From NCBI RefSeq assembly GCF_012641265.1, contig NZ_JABAHZ010000003.1, positions 558,001 to 622,000 on the forward strand: a DNA stretch of 64,000 bases, in the 5' to 3' direction. The DNA comes from Chitinophaga eiseniae (GTDB lineage Bacteria; Bacteroidota; Bacteroidia; Chitinophagales; Chitinophagaceae). A program made the position numbers and the translations under genes. The notes under the pieces are model-generated. The model saw only the letters and a list, made by a program, of their open reading frames with translations. It searched no databases and was not told where the DNA came from. Below, piece after piece: positions 1-7,722 of this stretch. Within the stretch, counting starts at the first letter, position 1. Every line of letters begins with the position of its first letter.

Positions 1-545
1 TTTTGCCCCTCTGTCCCCTTCATAGCCCCGATTAAAAAGACCCCATCCACCACTTCTGCCTCTATGCCAAACAGTCCCGTTCTCCTGGCAAATTGGGCTA
101 CACTACCGGAAACGGACATACGTTGCAGCGGCGTCATACCCGGATTTGTTTGCAATGCTTTTGCTCCCATTACATCCGCTTCGTGTTCCAGCATGGCATC
201 ATCGTTGATAGCCATACTTTTCATTTGCCGGGTGGCCTGTACCCTTCCCTGCTTTTGCTGCACCACATGCCAGGCTTCGTGCGGCAAGTGTTTTTCCTGG
301 CCGGGCGCCACATGAATGTCGGTCCCCTGCGTATAAGCAAAGGCCTTCATTTGCGCGGGCTTATCGGAATTATAATGTACAGATACATCGTCCAGCGATA
401 TGCCGGATAATGCTTCCACCCCCGCTTTTAACTGCGCCGGCAAACCATTGGCAGCCGGGATGCTCACTCCTCCTGCAGCAACGTTGTTGGCGATCGCCTT
501 ACCGGCGGGCGTCTGCTGCTGTATCTTCCCAAATTTTTCAGCCAT
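1..545 (-). CDS. DUF4157 (eCIS core domain) protein, candidate eCIS effector, 3' end outside window
   Basis: About 181 codons are visible, starting at the ATG read from position 545; the gene runs off the left edge. Residues about 48-130 match the DUF4157 domain: a LDDVSVHYNSDKPAQ segment, the zinc-peptidase-like HEAWHVVQQ motif (HEAWH at residues 89-93) and a downstream LEHEADVMG. In eCIS loci this domain is commonly the N-terminal part of cargo toxins, so a toxic C-terminal domain may lie beyond the window; that is inference. The last visible part (after about residue 150) is not recognised. There is no signal peptide, which suits loading from the cytoplasm. It lies 15 bp downstream of the membrane-anchored GH18-like gene on the same strand, so the two are probably co-transcribed, divergently from the eCIS structural operon. 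Confidence 0.85.
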   Translation of the reverse strand, partial: MAEKFGKIQQQTPAGKAIANNVAAGGVSIPAANGLPAQLKAGVEALSGISLDDVSVHYNSDKPAQMKAFAYTQGTDIHVAPGQEKHLPHEAWHVVQQKQGRVQATRQMKSMAINDDAMLEHEADVMGAKALQTNPGMTPLQRMSVSGSVAQFARRTGLFGIEAEVVDGVFLIGAMKGTEGQ

Positions 546-560
546 ACAAAGCAGTATTAA

Positions 561-2711
561 TTAAGGAATATCATCGTTCTTAAAAAGAGGTTGCAACAGG
601 AAATGCATGATCGCCAGGCCCAGCATCAACCCTATACCCAGTATAATCAATATACTCATGAGCGGCACACTATGGCATTGACCGGGTATACTGCTGATGC
701 CTACAAAAGACATCTCTTTATTCAGGAAAAAAGCCATGAAGGTGCTGACCACAGTTAGTAGTACCAGCACGATCAGTACAATCAATAATTTTTTCCTCCA
801 TTTCCAATCATCTCCCTGTGTTTTTATAAAATAAAAATAGGCTGCACTGCCGATGACCAGGAGCAAACCAAAACCAATAGCGAAATAAATAAAGTAAGTA
901 TCTCCTTCGTACTGCGATGCATCCACGCTACAGGGATCCTTGAATAAAACAACATAGATAGCCAGCTCCCGCTTAATCCGTTGCCACCACGTCAGATGCA
1001 GGGGAGGGAGCGGGCGTAGCGGAATGGTATCGAGGAAGAGCGTGTCTGTTACCACAAATTTATCTACCAGGGCATCCCATAGTTCTGTCCGGCCATCGTC
1101 GGCACCCAGCGTCCAGAGCGCTACGCCGCCAATACCATTTTTCAAAACATAATCGTATTTCATACCCATACTGATGCCATCATCAAACCAGATCTCTTCT
1201 CTTACATCGCCATATTGATCCCTTACTTCAATAAAGAAAGTGGCACTTGTTTCATCGAAGATGGGAACCGTATCAGACGGATATTGTTTACGGAGATCAC
1301 TATAACTCACGTAATGACTGAATGCATCCGGGCTCCCCTTCTTTCCTTTCTTCCATACCGCGCCATAATAGGGAAGCAGCAAGGACAGTTGCGCTGGCGG
1401 AATATCTCCCTGCAGGTACCTGGAAACTGCACCCTCTATAGATCTTGCGGCATTACCGCCAAGCGGTGCAAGCGCCATGGCAGTTTCCCCGCCGGCTTGT
1501 GTAAAATCGATAATGAAATAATCGACCGAGGTACGCAGGGCACGCAGATCATAATTATAAAACTGATCGTATACAGGTACTACCACGTTTACCTTAAAAT
1601 TCTTATTCGCATTCTTCAGCGTTGCTGAGAGGAAAGTAATGAAACTGCTAAAGGCAGTACGCTGATGATCCGGCAACCCCTGGAAGTAAATAGTAACCCC
1701 ATCTGCCTGTTGACGCGAGAGCAAACGGGCAAGGCTATCCGCAAATACCGTTTGTGCACTTTTATTCTTCAGCAACGCGAGTATATTATCGCTTTTCTTC
1801 TCCAGGAAAAGTAACTGCAGACTACATCCGGCAGACTTTGCGGTAGCGGTTGAATGTACGTCGCTCTCCTGGAAGGCAGGCTGTATTACTCCGCTCTGGC
1901 CGTTGACCAGGTAGCCGAGGAAGCTGAAAGTACCCAATGCGTTGTAATTATAGCTGGTGTAACCTTTCTCCATCCAGTAGGGTTGAATACCCATTACATC
2001 TATTTTCTGCGAGAGCCGTAACTGGTACCTGGCGCCGATACTGTCGTTAAGCTTTAAAGTATCCATCTGCCCCGGCGGGCGGCCATAAAGGGAACGAACT
2101 GCTTTGAGATGCGCCGCTTTCGCTTCTTCCGCTTGCTGCTCCTCGCTTTTTTTCTGAAGAATGGGCATCATCTTATCTACCAACGCATCGAGGTCGGTGC
2201 CTTTAACAGATTTATCCGGCTCCTGGACAGGCACTTTCTCCGTAGTCGTATTTTTTGCGCTGGTAGCAGTATCGGCCGCATGACTTAATGCAATCTGGTT
2301 AAGTAATGCCATCAGAGAATCAAATTGCTGATTCTCTTTTTTCATTAATGCGGCATTCAATTTACGTATGTCATCCTTACTAACCACCAGCGAATCGGAC
2401 AAAGTTTGATTGATGATATATAAAACGCGTGCGCGCTCGCGCGCGAGAGCATTATGTCGGAAACGGAAGAATTTTAAAACCCGCTGGATCAGTTTTAAGT
2501 TAGCAGCAGTATCTGCCGGCATTTTTGGAGGATTCGGCAACTTTGGCTCCTGTGGAGGCTTTGGTGGCTTCGGCATTTTCAACTTAGGCTCCTGAAAATT
2601 AACGGCCGCAGCAGCACGAATAGTACTGCCATTGCTAAAAACAAGGTGATTGCAATGAAACAGGATAAGGAAAGCAACTATCCGCGCGGCTATTTTCTGG
2701 GAGGGATTCAT
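561..2711 (-). CDS. Membrane-anchored protein with degenerate GH18 (chitinase-like) domain
   Basis: This 716-residue protein begins with a hydrophobic signal or anchor (residues about 8-26). A Pro/Lys-rich stretch (about 43-65) and a charged helical region (about 70-200) follow. A GH18-like TIM-barrel region spans about 225-560, including LGTFSFLGYLVNGQSG near residue 257. The catalytic DGxDxDxE strand of GH18 corresponds to ADGVTIYFQ near residue 337, where the middle Asp is Tyr and the acid Glu is Gln, so it is probably not a hydrolase. Three transmembrane helices follow at about 606-628, 638-662 and 684-705. The gene is divergent from the eCIS operon and 15 bp upstream of the DUF4157 gene. 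A role as membrane anchor, glycan sensor or release factor for the particle is speculation. The GH18 assignment rests on motif and fold pattern only. Confidence 0.7.
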   Translation of the reverse strand: MNPSQKIAARIVAFLILFHCNHLVFSNGSTIRAAAAVNFQEPKLKMPKPPKPPQEPKLPNPPKMPADTAANLKLIQRVLKFFRFRHNALARERARVLYIINQTLSDSLVVSKDDIRKLNAALMKKENQQFDSLMALLNQIALSHAADTATSAKNTTTEKVPVQEPDKSVKGTDLDALVDKMMPILQKKSEEQQAEEAKAAHLKAVRSLYGRPPGQMDTLKLNDSIGARYQLRLSQKIDVMGIQPYWMEKGYTSYNYNALGTFSFLGYLVNGQSGVIQPAFQESDVHSTATAKSAGCSLQLLFLEKKSDNILALLKNKSAQTVFADSLARLLSRQQADGVTIYFQGLPDHQRTAFSSFITFLSATLKNANKNFKVNVVVPVYDQFYNYDLRALRTSVDYFIIDFTQAGGETAMALAPLGGNAARSIEGAVSRYLQGDIPPAQLSLLLPYYGAVWKKGKKGSPDAFSHYVSYSDLRKQYPSDTVPIFDETSATFFIEVRDQYGDVREEIWFDDGISMGMKYDYVLKNGIGGVALWTLGADDGRTELWDALVDKFVVTDTLFLDTIPLRPLPPLHLTWWQRIKRELAIYVVLFKDPCSVDASQYEGDTYFIYFAIGFGLLLVIGSAAYFYFIKTQGDDWKWRKKLLIVLIVLVLLTVVSTFMAFFLNKEMSFVGISSIPGQCHSVPLMSILIILGIGLMLGLAIMHFLLQPLFKNDDIP

Positions 2712-2902
2712 GAGGAAACTTAAGGTAATAAAAGGTAGAAAAATATTTTTTCAAATAAAAATATTTAAATCGCTTTTTTGATTTTATATTGTGATAACAA
2801 TATGAAAACTCAATTCATTCTCAAAATAACGAACGTCTTTTAAGCCCGGATTTTTTTCACAACAGATATATATCACACGGTAAGCTTTAAATACTAAAGG
2901 AA
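2712..2902. promoter_or_regulatory. Divergent intergenic region between effector-side operon and eCIS operon
   Basis: These 191 bp must hold promoters for both the minus-strand GH18-like/DUF4157 pair and the plus-strand eCIS operon. The sequence is strongly A+T-rich, but I find no exact TAnnTTTG minus-7 box on either strand. A divergent arrangement would allow joint control of particle and cargo genes. Confidence 0.4.
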
Positions 2903-3475
2903 ATGATCTATGAGGCCCTTAGCTGTGTCACAGAAGACATTAACAATAACCTGAAGCGAAAATTACAGATCAACGAAGACAAGATGATACTCTCTGGTAT
3001 TGTAAACCAGGATGGATCTATTGCTGTACCTGGCGAAAATAAAATGTTGGTAACGCTGGTGAATGTTGAAAAAGAAACAGCGAGAACATCCGTTTCTCAT
3101 ACAGGCGCCGGCACGTACAATACCGCATCACCAGTGGTTTGTATCAATTTATACGTATTATTTTCTGCTTATTTCAGCAGCAACAACTATGCGCAGGCAT
3201 TAAGGTTTCTTTCCTACACAATTGCTTTCTTTCAGTCGAAAAATACGTTTACAGCACAGAACACACCTGCATTAGACAATGGTATCAACAAGTTGTCTTT
3301 CGAATTGGAGAGCCTGGGGCCAGAGCGGCAAAATAACATGTGGGCCACGCTGGGCACCAAGTACATGCCATCTGTATTGTACAAAGTCCGTATGCTTACT
3401 TTCGACGATTCGATCATTAAAGAATACAGGCCTGCAATTGCAGGAACAGCCGGAGATACCCTACCGGCACGGTAA
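2903..3475 (+). CDS. DUF4255 / Pvc16-like eCIS cap protein
   Basis: This 190-residue protein has the N-terminal pattern of the Pvc16_N/DUF4255 family: MIYEALSCVTEDINNNLK, then ENKMLVTLVNVEKE and SPVVCINLYVLFSAYF. In the Afp and PVC particles the family member caps the distal end of the tube and sheath and terminates elongation. It is the first gene of the plus-strand eCIS operon, 30 bp upstream of the next ORF. Cap protein genes often stand at one edge of eCIS clusters, as here. The start at 2903 is preceded by a purine-rich AAAGGAA, a reasonable ribosome-binding context. Confidence 0.88.
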   Translation: MIYEALSCVTEDINNNLKRKLQINEDKMILSGIVNQDGSIAVPGENKMLVTLVNVEKETARTSVSHTGAGTYNTASPVVCINLYVLFSAYFSSNNYAQALRFLSYTIAFFQSKNTFTAQNTPALDNGINKLSFELESLGPERQNNMWATLGTKYMPSVLYKVRMLTFDDSIIKEYRPAIAGTAGDTLPAR

Positions 3476-3505
3476 ATATTATCCTTGGCCAGTTGAAAAT
3501 TAAAA

Positions 3506-4321
3506 ATGAAACAGCGATATGAAACATTGACTGCTATCCGTTACTGTCATGATTTTTTCCGGGCGTTATCCTATGAGGGCATCAGCATCCGTATATCTCC
3601 TTCCACCAGCAAACAACTGCTGGATGCAGATCTTGTATTGAAGCAACAGCCGGCGGGATGCACGCTGCTGTATAACACGCTGACCACGGGGAAACGCAAC
3701 AGGACCGATCTTTTACAAGATAACATCACACTTATCTTCGACCTGGTATTAAAAGATCCTTTATTTTATAACTATACAGCCATCAATGCTGGCGACATCA
3801 GCAAACAATACTTTTTTTTCAGCAATGATCCCGGCAATGCGCCGGGCGTGTTACATAAGGAATCTTATGCAGGCGTGAAAGACCTGCAAAACGGATCCGC
3901 CTTTTTTACAAAGCCCTTCGGGCAACTGGTATTGCAGCTCAACGAATCGTTACAGGTTTCTTATGACATCCGGTTTTCCGCCAAAAGTACGTACTGGTGC
4001 TACTTCCTGATGAGCGACCATCTTGCCGCGCTGGCCAACCCGGTGATCCTGGACAATAACGGCGTTTCCTGTTTCGATAAGCCAGTATTATCCGAGCTTC
4101 CCGAAAGAGGCAAAGTACCTGTGCTGGTATCCAATCATCCAATCTCTTTATCAGACAGGACTGCTAACCAATTCAGGTTAACCAACAAATCCGAAGATCA
4201 AACAGACAGGCATAACATTATCATCTCCCCGCTCCCTGTACCGGAAACCAACCGGATATCCGCAGCAGGACGATCGTGGCAGACAGGCGATAAAGTATAC
4301 TCAGAAATTTTTTTATACTAA
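3506..4321 (+). CDS. Unknown eCIS-associated protein between cap and sheath genes
   Basis: This 271-residue soluble protein has no signal peptide or transmembrane segment. I do not recognise a family. Visible features are an N-terminal helix-like part (RYCHDFFRALSYEGISIRIS), a central beta-rich region, and a C-terminal polar tail ending SEIFLY. It lies 30 bp after the cap gene and 17 bp before the sheath gene, so it is translated with them. Its place suggests a cap-associated or cap-adaptor role at the distal end of the sheath, or an assembly factor. That is inference from synteny only. Confidence 0.75.
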   Translation: MKQRYETLTAIRYCHDFFRALSYEGISIRISPSTSKQLLDADLVLKQQPAGCTLLYNTLTTGKRNRTDLLQDNITLIFDLVLKDPLFYNYTAINAGDISKQYFFFSNDPGNAPGVLHKESYAGVKDLQNGSAFFTKPFGQLVLQLNESLQVSYDIRFSAKSTYWCYFLMSDHLAALANPVILDNNGVSCFDKPVLSELPERGKVPVLVSNHPISLSDRTANQFRLTNKSEDQTDRHNIIISPLPVPETNRISAAGRSWQTGDKVYSEIFLY

Positions 4322-4338
4322 ACTAAAAAACACCTGAT

Positions 4339-5841
4339 ATGGCTTCAACCTTCATGACCCCGGGGGTCTATATTGAGGAAAAAAATGCGTTCCCCAGTTC
4401 CATCACTGCTGTGGAAACTGCCGTGCCTGTATTCATAGGCTACACCCAAAAAGCAGAAAGGAATGGCAAATCCCTTGTACACAAGCCCACCCGGATCACC
4501 TCCTTCGCAGAATACCTGTCTTTTTTCGGTGCTGAGTTCAAACCTAAATTCACACTGGCGGATGCCGACCCCAAGGTGAAGCAGGAAACATTTAACATCA
4601 ACGGGAAACCCACCGTGGTAAAGATCAAGGACAATAATACCGCCTACTTCTACAATAGTATCCGCCTGTTTTTCGGCAACAGTGGAAGCCTTTGCTATAT
4701 CTTGTCGGTGGGTACCTACGATACACAACCCGATGGCTTTACCATTGCTGCAGACGATTTCATTGGCTCTGATACCAAGCCTAATGTATTTAAGCTGCTC
4801 GAAAAGGAATCAGAGCCTACCCTCATTGTAATGCCCGACATCATTGCATTAGGCGCGGCGGCCTATACCACCGTATATACGCAGGTATTACAGCATTGTT
4901 CCGACATGCAAAGCCGCTTCGGCCTCTTTGACCTCGCAAAGCAGCAACCATCGGATGTACTGGAAGATGTGGTGAATGCGTTCCGGGAACAGGTGGGCGT
5001 AAACTCACTCAACTACGGCGCGGCTTACCATCCCTGGCTGAAGACTACCATCGTACAACCCGATGAAATAGATTTCGAAAACCTGGATGCTACAGTAGAT
5101 CTGGAGAAACTATTACCTGAACCTGCAGCTGCACAAATCACGGCCAAATATAAAACACACGCCACACCTGATAAGAATACCAAAAAGAATTATCACCAGT
5201 CGCTCAAAGCTGCCAGCCCCACGTACGTGAGTATCCTCGAGGAAGTACGCGCGCAACTGAATGAGCTGCCGCCCAGCGGCGCCATTGCAGGTATTTACAC
5301 CCTTGTCGATAATTCACGGGGCGTTTGGAAGGCCCCTGCCAATGTATCGGTAAGCATGGTAACAGCCCCCACGGTCAACATCTCCAGTGAAGAACAACAA
5401 AACCTCAACATCGATATCATTGCAGGAAAGTCGATCAACGTAATCCGCCCGTTTGCCGGCGTTGGCACACTGGTATGGGGCGCCAGGACCCTGGATGGCA
5501 ATAGCCTCGACTGGCAGTACATCAACGTAAGGCGCACACTCATCATGATTGAGCAATCCATTAAACTGGCTACACGCGCCTATGTGTTCGAACCCAATGA
5601 TGCCACTACCTGGATTACTGTAAAAAGCATGATCAACAACTTCCTGCAGAACCTCTGGAAACAGGGAGCCCTGGCCGGCGCCACCCCGGAGGTAGCATAT
5701 GATGTGCAGGTAGGCATTGGTACTACGATGACGCCGCAGGACATCCTGGAAGGTAAAATGCTGATCACCGTGAAGCTCGCACTTACCCGTCCGGCTGAAT
5801 TCATCATCATCACTTTCCAGCAGCAGATGCAGCAATCTTAA
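4339..5841 (+). CDS. Contractile sheath protein (phage tail sheath family)
   Basis: The 500-residue product begins MASTFMTPGVYIEEKNAFP, the typical start of phage/eCIS sheath proteins, whose N-terminal arm links subunits. The C-terminal third (about 370-490) carries the conserved sheath core, including GVGTLVWGARTLDG and ALTRPAEFIIITFQQQ near the end. It polymerises around the inner tube, and its contraction drives the tube into the target. Only one sheath gene is present, whereas Afp and PVC clusters carry three sheath paralogues. It sits directly before the tube gene, as expected for the two most abundant particle components. Confidence 0.95.
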   Translation: MASTFMTPGVYIEEKNAFPSSITAVETAVPVFIGYTQKAERNGKSLVHKPTRITSFAEYLSFFGAEFKPKFTLADADPKVKQETFNINGKPTVVKIKDNNTAYFYNSIRLFFGNSGSLCYILSVGTYDTQPDGFTIAADDFIGSDTKPNVFKLLEKESEPTLIVMPDIIALGAAAYTTVYTQVLQHCSDMQSRFGLFDLAKQQPSDVLEDVVNAFREQVGVNSLNYGAAYHPWLKTTIVQPDEIDFENLDATVDLEKLLPEPAAAQITAKYKTHATPDKNTKKNYHQSLKAASPTYVSILEEVRAQLNELPPSGAIAGIYTLVDNSRGVWKAPANVSVSMVTAPTVNISSEEQQNLNIDIIAGKSINVIRPFAGVGTLVWGARTLDGNSLDWQYINVRRTLIMIEQSIKLATRAYVFEPNDATTWITVKSMINNFLQNLWKQGALAGATPEVAYDVQVGIGTTMTPQDILEGKMLITVKLALTRPAEFIIITFQQQMQQS

Positions 5842-5885
5842 TGCACCACTAATTTTCATTCAATAACTTTTAAAAACTTACAATT

Positions 5886-6341
5886 ATGGCAGATGACGGC
5901 TCCACCCAATCACAGGCCACCTGGCCAATGGTAAAGTTTTCTTTCAAGGTAATGTGGGATGGTAAAGAGATCATATTCCAGGAAGTAACAGGACTTACTT
6001 CCGAAACACAGGTCATAGAATACCGTGGCGGCAGCAACCCCGTATACTCCGTAGTAAAAATGCCCGGAATAGCGAAGTTCAATAATATCACGTTGAAGAA
6101 AGGCATCTTCAAAGGAGATACTACGCTGTGGGACAATTATGACCTGATCAAAATGAATACCATCAAGCGTTCTACTATCGTGATCAGCCTGCTCGATGAA
6201 ACCGGGCAAACAGCGATGAACTGGACCCTTACCAATGCATTCCCCTGCAAGATGACCGTTACCGATATGAAATCCGACGCCAATGAAGTGGCAGTGGAAA
6301 CCATGGAAGTAGCCCATGAAGGATTGCACTTAACCAAATAA
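5886..6341 (+). CDS. Inner tube protein (T4 gp19 / Pvc1-like)
   Basis: This 151-residue protein is of the tail-tube family. The pattern FKVMWDGKEIIFQEVTGL, then KKGIFKGDTTLWDNYD and a C-terminal VAVETMEVAHEGL, is typical of tube monomers that stack as hexameric rings. It follows the sheath gene by 44 bp, and a strong hairpin begins 4 bp after its stop codon. It is probably the main tube subunit, because the second tube-like protein downstream has a proline-rich N-terminus and groups with the baseplate genes. Confidence 0.93.
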   Translation: MADDGSTQSQATWPMVKFSFKVMWDGKEIIFQEVTGLTSETQVIEYRGGSNPVYSVVKMPGIAKFNNITLKKGIFKGDTTLWDNYDLIKMNTIKRSTIVISLLDETGQTAMNWTLTNAFPCKMTVTDMKSDANEVAVETMEVAHEGLHLTK

Positions 6342-6345
6342 AAAA

Positions 6346-6383
6346 GAATTACGGATTACGCGTCGTAATCCGTAATTCCTTTT
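6346..6383 (+). terminator. Hairpin between the two tube genes (terminator or attenuator)
   Basis: A perfect 15-bp stem (arms 6346-6360 and 6364-6378) closes over a 3-nt loop and is followed by CTTTTG. The T-run is short, so termination should be partial. It lies between the sheath/tube part and the baseplate part of the operon. Confidence 0.75.
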
Positions 6384-6407
6384 GTTCACCGCCGTAAAAA
6401 TATTGTC

Positions 6408-6881
6408 ATGGCCATTCCGCCACCACCACCATCGCAGGCCCAGACACCCTATTACCCGCCGGTAGGATTTTACTTCCGGGTAATGGTACCTGGGATTAGC
6501 GGCGCCAATGAAGGTAACTTCCAGGAAGTAAGCGGAATATCTGCCACTATTACGCCACTGGAAGTAAAAGAAGGCGGAGAAAACAGGTTTACGCATCGCC
6601 TTCCCCAACCGCCCAAATATGGCAACCTGGTATTGAAAAGAGGTATGGTGACCGGTTCTTCGCTGATAAAGTGGGCACAACAAGGCATCAACCTGTTCAC
6701 CTTCAAACCCGTAGCAGTAGTAGTAAGCCTGATGACCGCCAACCGTGGGCTGGTAGCCTCCTGGCAATTTGTAAACGCTTATCCCGTTGCCCTCAAAGTA
6801 TCAGATTTTAAAGCACAGGAAAATGTGATTGCCCTGGAAACACTCGAGCTGTGCTATGATTATTCTCAACAAATTTCGTAA
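6408..6881 (+). CDS. Second tube protein, probable tube initiator (Pvc5-like)
   Basis: This 157-residue paralogue of the tube family has the pattern GFYFRVMVPG, FQEVSGI, LVLKRGMVTGSSLIKWA and ALETLELCYDY. It differs from the upstream tube protein by a short proline-rich N-terminus (MAIPPPPPSQAQTPYYPP). In Afp/PVC particles a second tube protein joins the tube to the spike and hub, which fits its place next to the hub genes. It follows a hairpin that may lower its transcription relative to the main tube gene. Its stop codon is 3 bp before the next start. Confidence 0.9.
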   Translation: MAIPPPPPSQAQTPYYPPVGFYFRVMVPGISGANEGNFQEVSGISATITPLEVKEGGENRFTHRLPQPPKYGNLVLKRGMVTGSSLIKWAQQGINLFTFKPVAVVVSLMTANRGLVASWQFVNAYPVALKVSDFKAQENVIALETLELCYDYSQQIS

Positions 6882-6884
6882 GTC

Positions 6885-7052
6885 ATGCCGCTTGAAATAA
6901 GGGAACTGGTGATTAAAGTCACCATAGAAGAGCATTCGCCGCAGGCAACCGCCCAAACAGGCCTCAAAGATATCCAGGCGCTGAAGGACAAAATTGTTCG
7001 CGAATGCATGGATAAATTAATGACCACTATAGAAAACTTACCCACAAGATGA
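6885..7052 (+). CDS. DUF5908-like small eCIS protein
   Basis: This 55-residue ORF starts MPLEIRELVIKVTIEE and has a helical, charged second half (LKDIQALKDKIVRECMDK). Small proteins with this start (DUF5908) recur between the tube and LysM genes of eCIS clusters; their function is not established. Its stop overlaps the next start in an ATGA arrangement, indicating translational coupling. The position between the tube initiator and the hub protein suggests a role in baseplate assembly. Confidence 0.85.
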   Translation: MPLEIRELVIKVTIEEHSPQATAQTGLKDIQALKDKIVRECMDKLMTTIENLPTR

Positions 7053-7720
7053 GCTCACCAGGCGCACCTACCAAATTGCTGTTAGCCGGCTACACAGACC
7101 CTGAAGCCACCGACCTGATCGACAGCGTTGATGCAGTGATCAATCCCGATAACTATACCCTTAACTATACGATCAACTATAAAAATACGAATGAACAGGG
7201 GGCTGTAGCACCTACCCAGATCTTCAGCAGCATGGAGTCCGGCAATTTCGACCTGGAGCTGATGGTGGATGGAACGGGCGTAATCCCTATTCCCGGCGGC
7301 CTTACCGTAGATGCCTACATCGCTAAAGTGATGAACATTGCCTACAACTACCAGGGGGTAGATCACCGGCCAAATTACCTGCGGATTTCATGGGGTAATA
7401 CCAGCTTTACGGGGGTATGTAAAAACATCAGTATCAAGTATACACTGTTCAATACCAGCGGCGCCGCCTTGCGTGCCCTGATTAAACTAACGGTGATAGA
7501 ATCTGTGGCCTTTGCCACGAAAATAAAGGAGTCCGGCGTATCCTCTCCCGACCTTACACACGTGCGTACCGTACTGGCCGGCGATACCCTGCCATTGATG
7601 ACTTACCGCATTTACGGCGAACCCGGTTATTACATGGAAGTGGCCAGGGTAAATGGCCTGAACAGCATACACGATATTAAACCGGGAGATGACCTCTATT
7701 TTCCCCCGCTAAAGAAATAA
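7049..7720 (+). CDS. LysM-containing hub/baseplate protein (Pvc7-like)
   Basis: This 223-residue protein has an N-terminal domain (about 1-160) of the CIS LysM hub type (VDAVINPDNYTLNYTINYKN, SGNFDLELMVDGTGVIP). A C-terminal LysM module spans about 168-222 (VRTVLAGDTLPLMTYRIYG, then VARVNGLNSIHDIKPGDDLYFP). Members link the tube to the spike, and LysM could bind peptidoglycan. The start overlaps the preceding stop by 4 bp, and only 2 bp separate it from the spike gene. Confidence 0.9.
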   Translation: MSSPGAPTKLLLAGYTDPEATDLIDSVDAVINPDNYTLNYTINYKNTNEQGAVAPTQIFSSMESGNFDLELMVDGTGVIPIPGGLTVDAYIAKVMNIAYNYQGVDHRPNYLRISWGNTSFTGVCKNISIKYTLFNTSGAALRALIKLTVIESVAFATKIKESGVSSPDLTHVRTVLAGDTLPLMTYRIYGEPGYYMEVARVNGLNSIHDIKPGDDLYFPPLKK

Positions 7721-7722
7721 TC

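Noticed and set aside
1215..1628. 137-codon plus-strand open frame inside the GH18-like gene
   Set aside because: It lies wholly opposite a long gene with clear domains and signal, and its own translation has no recognisable pattern.
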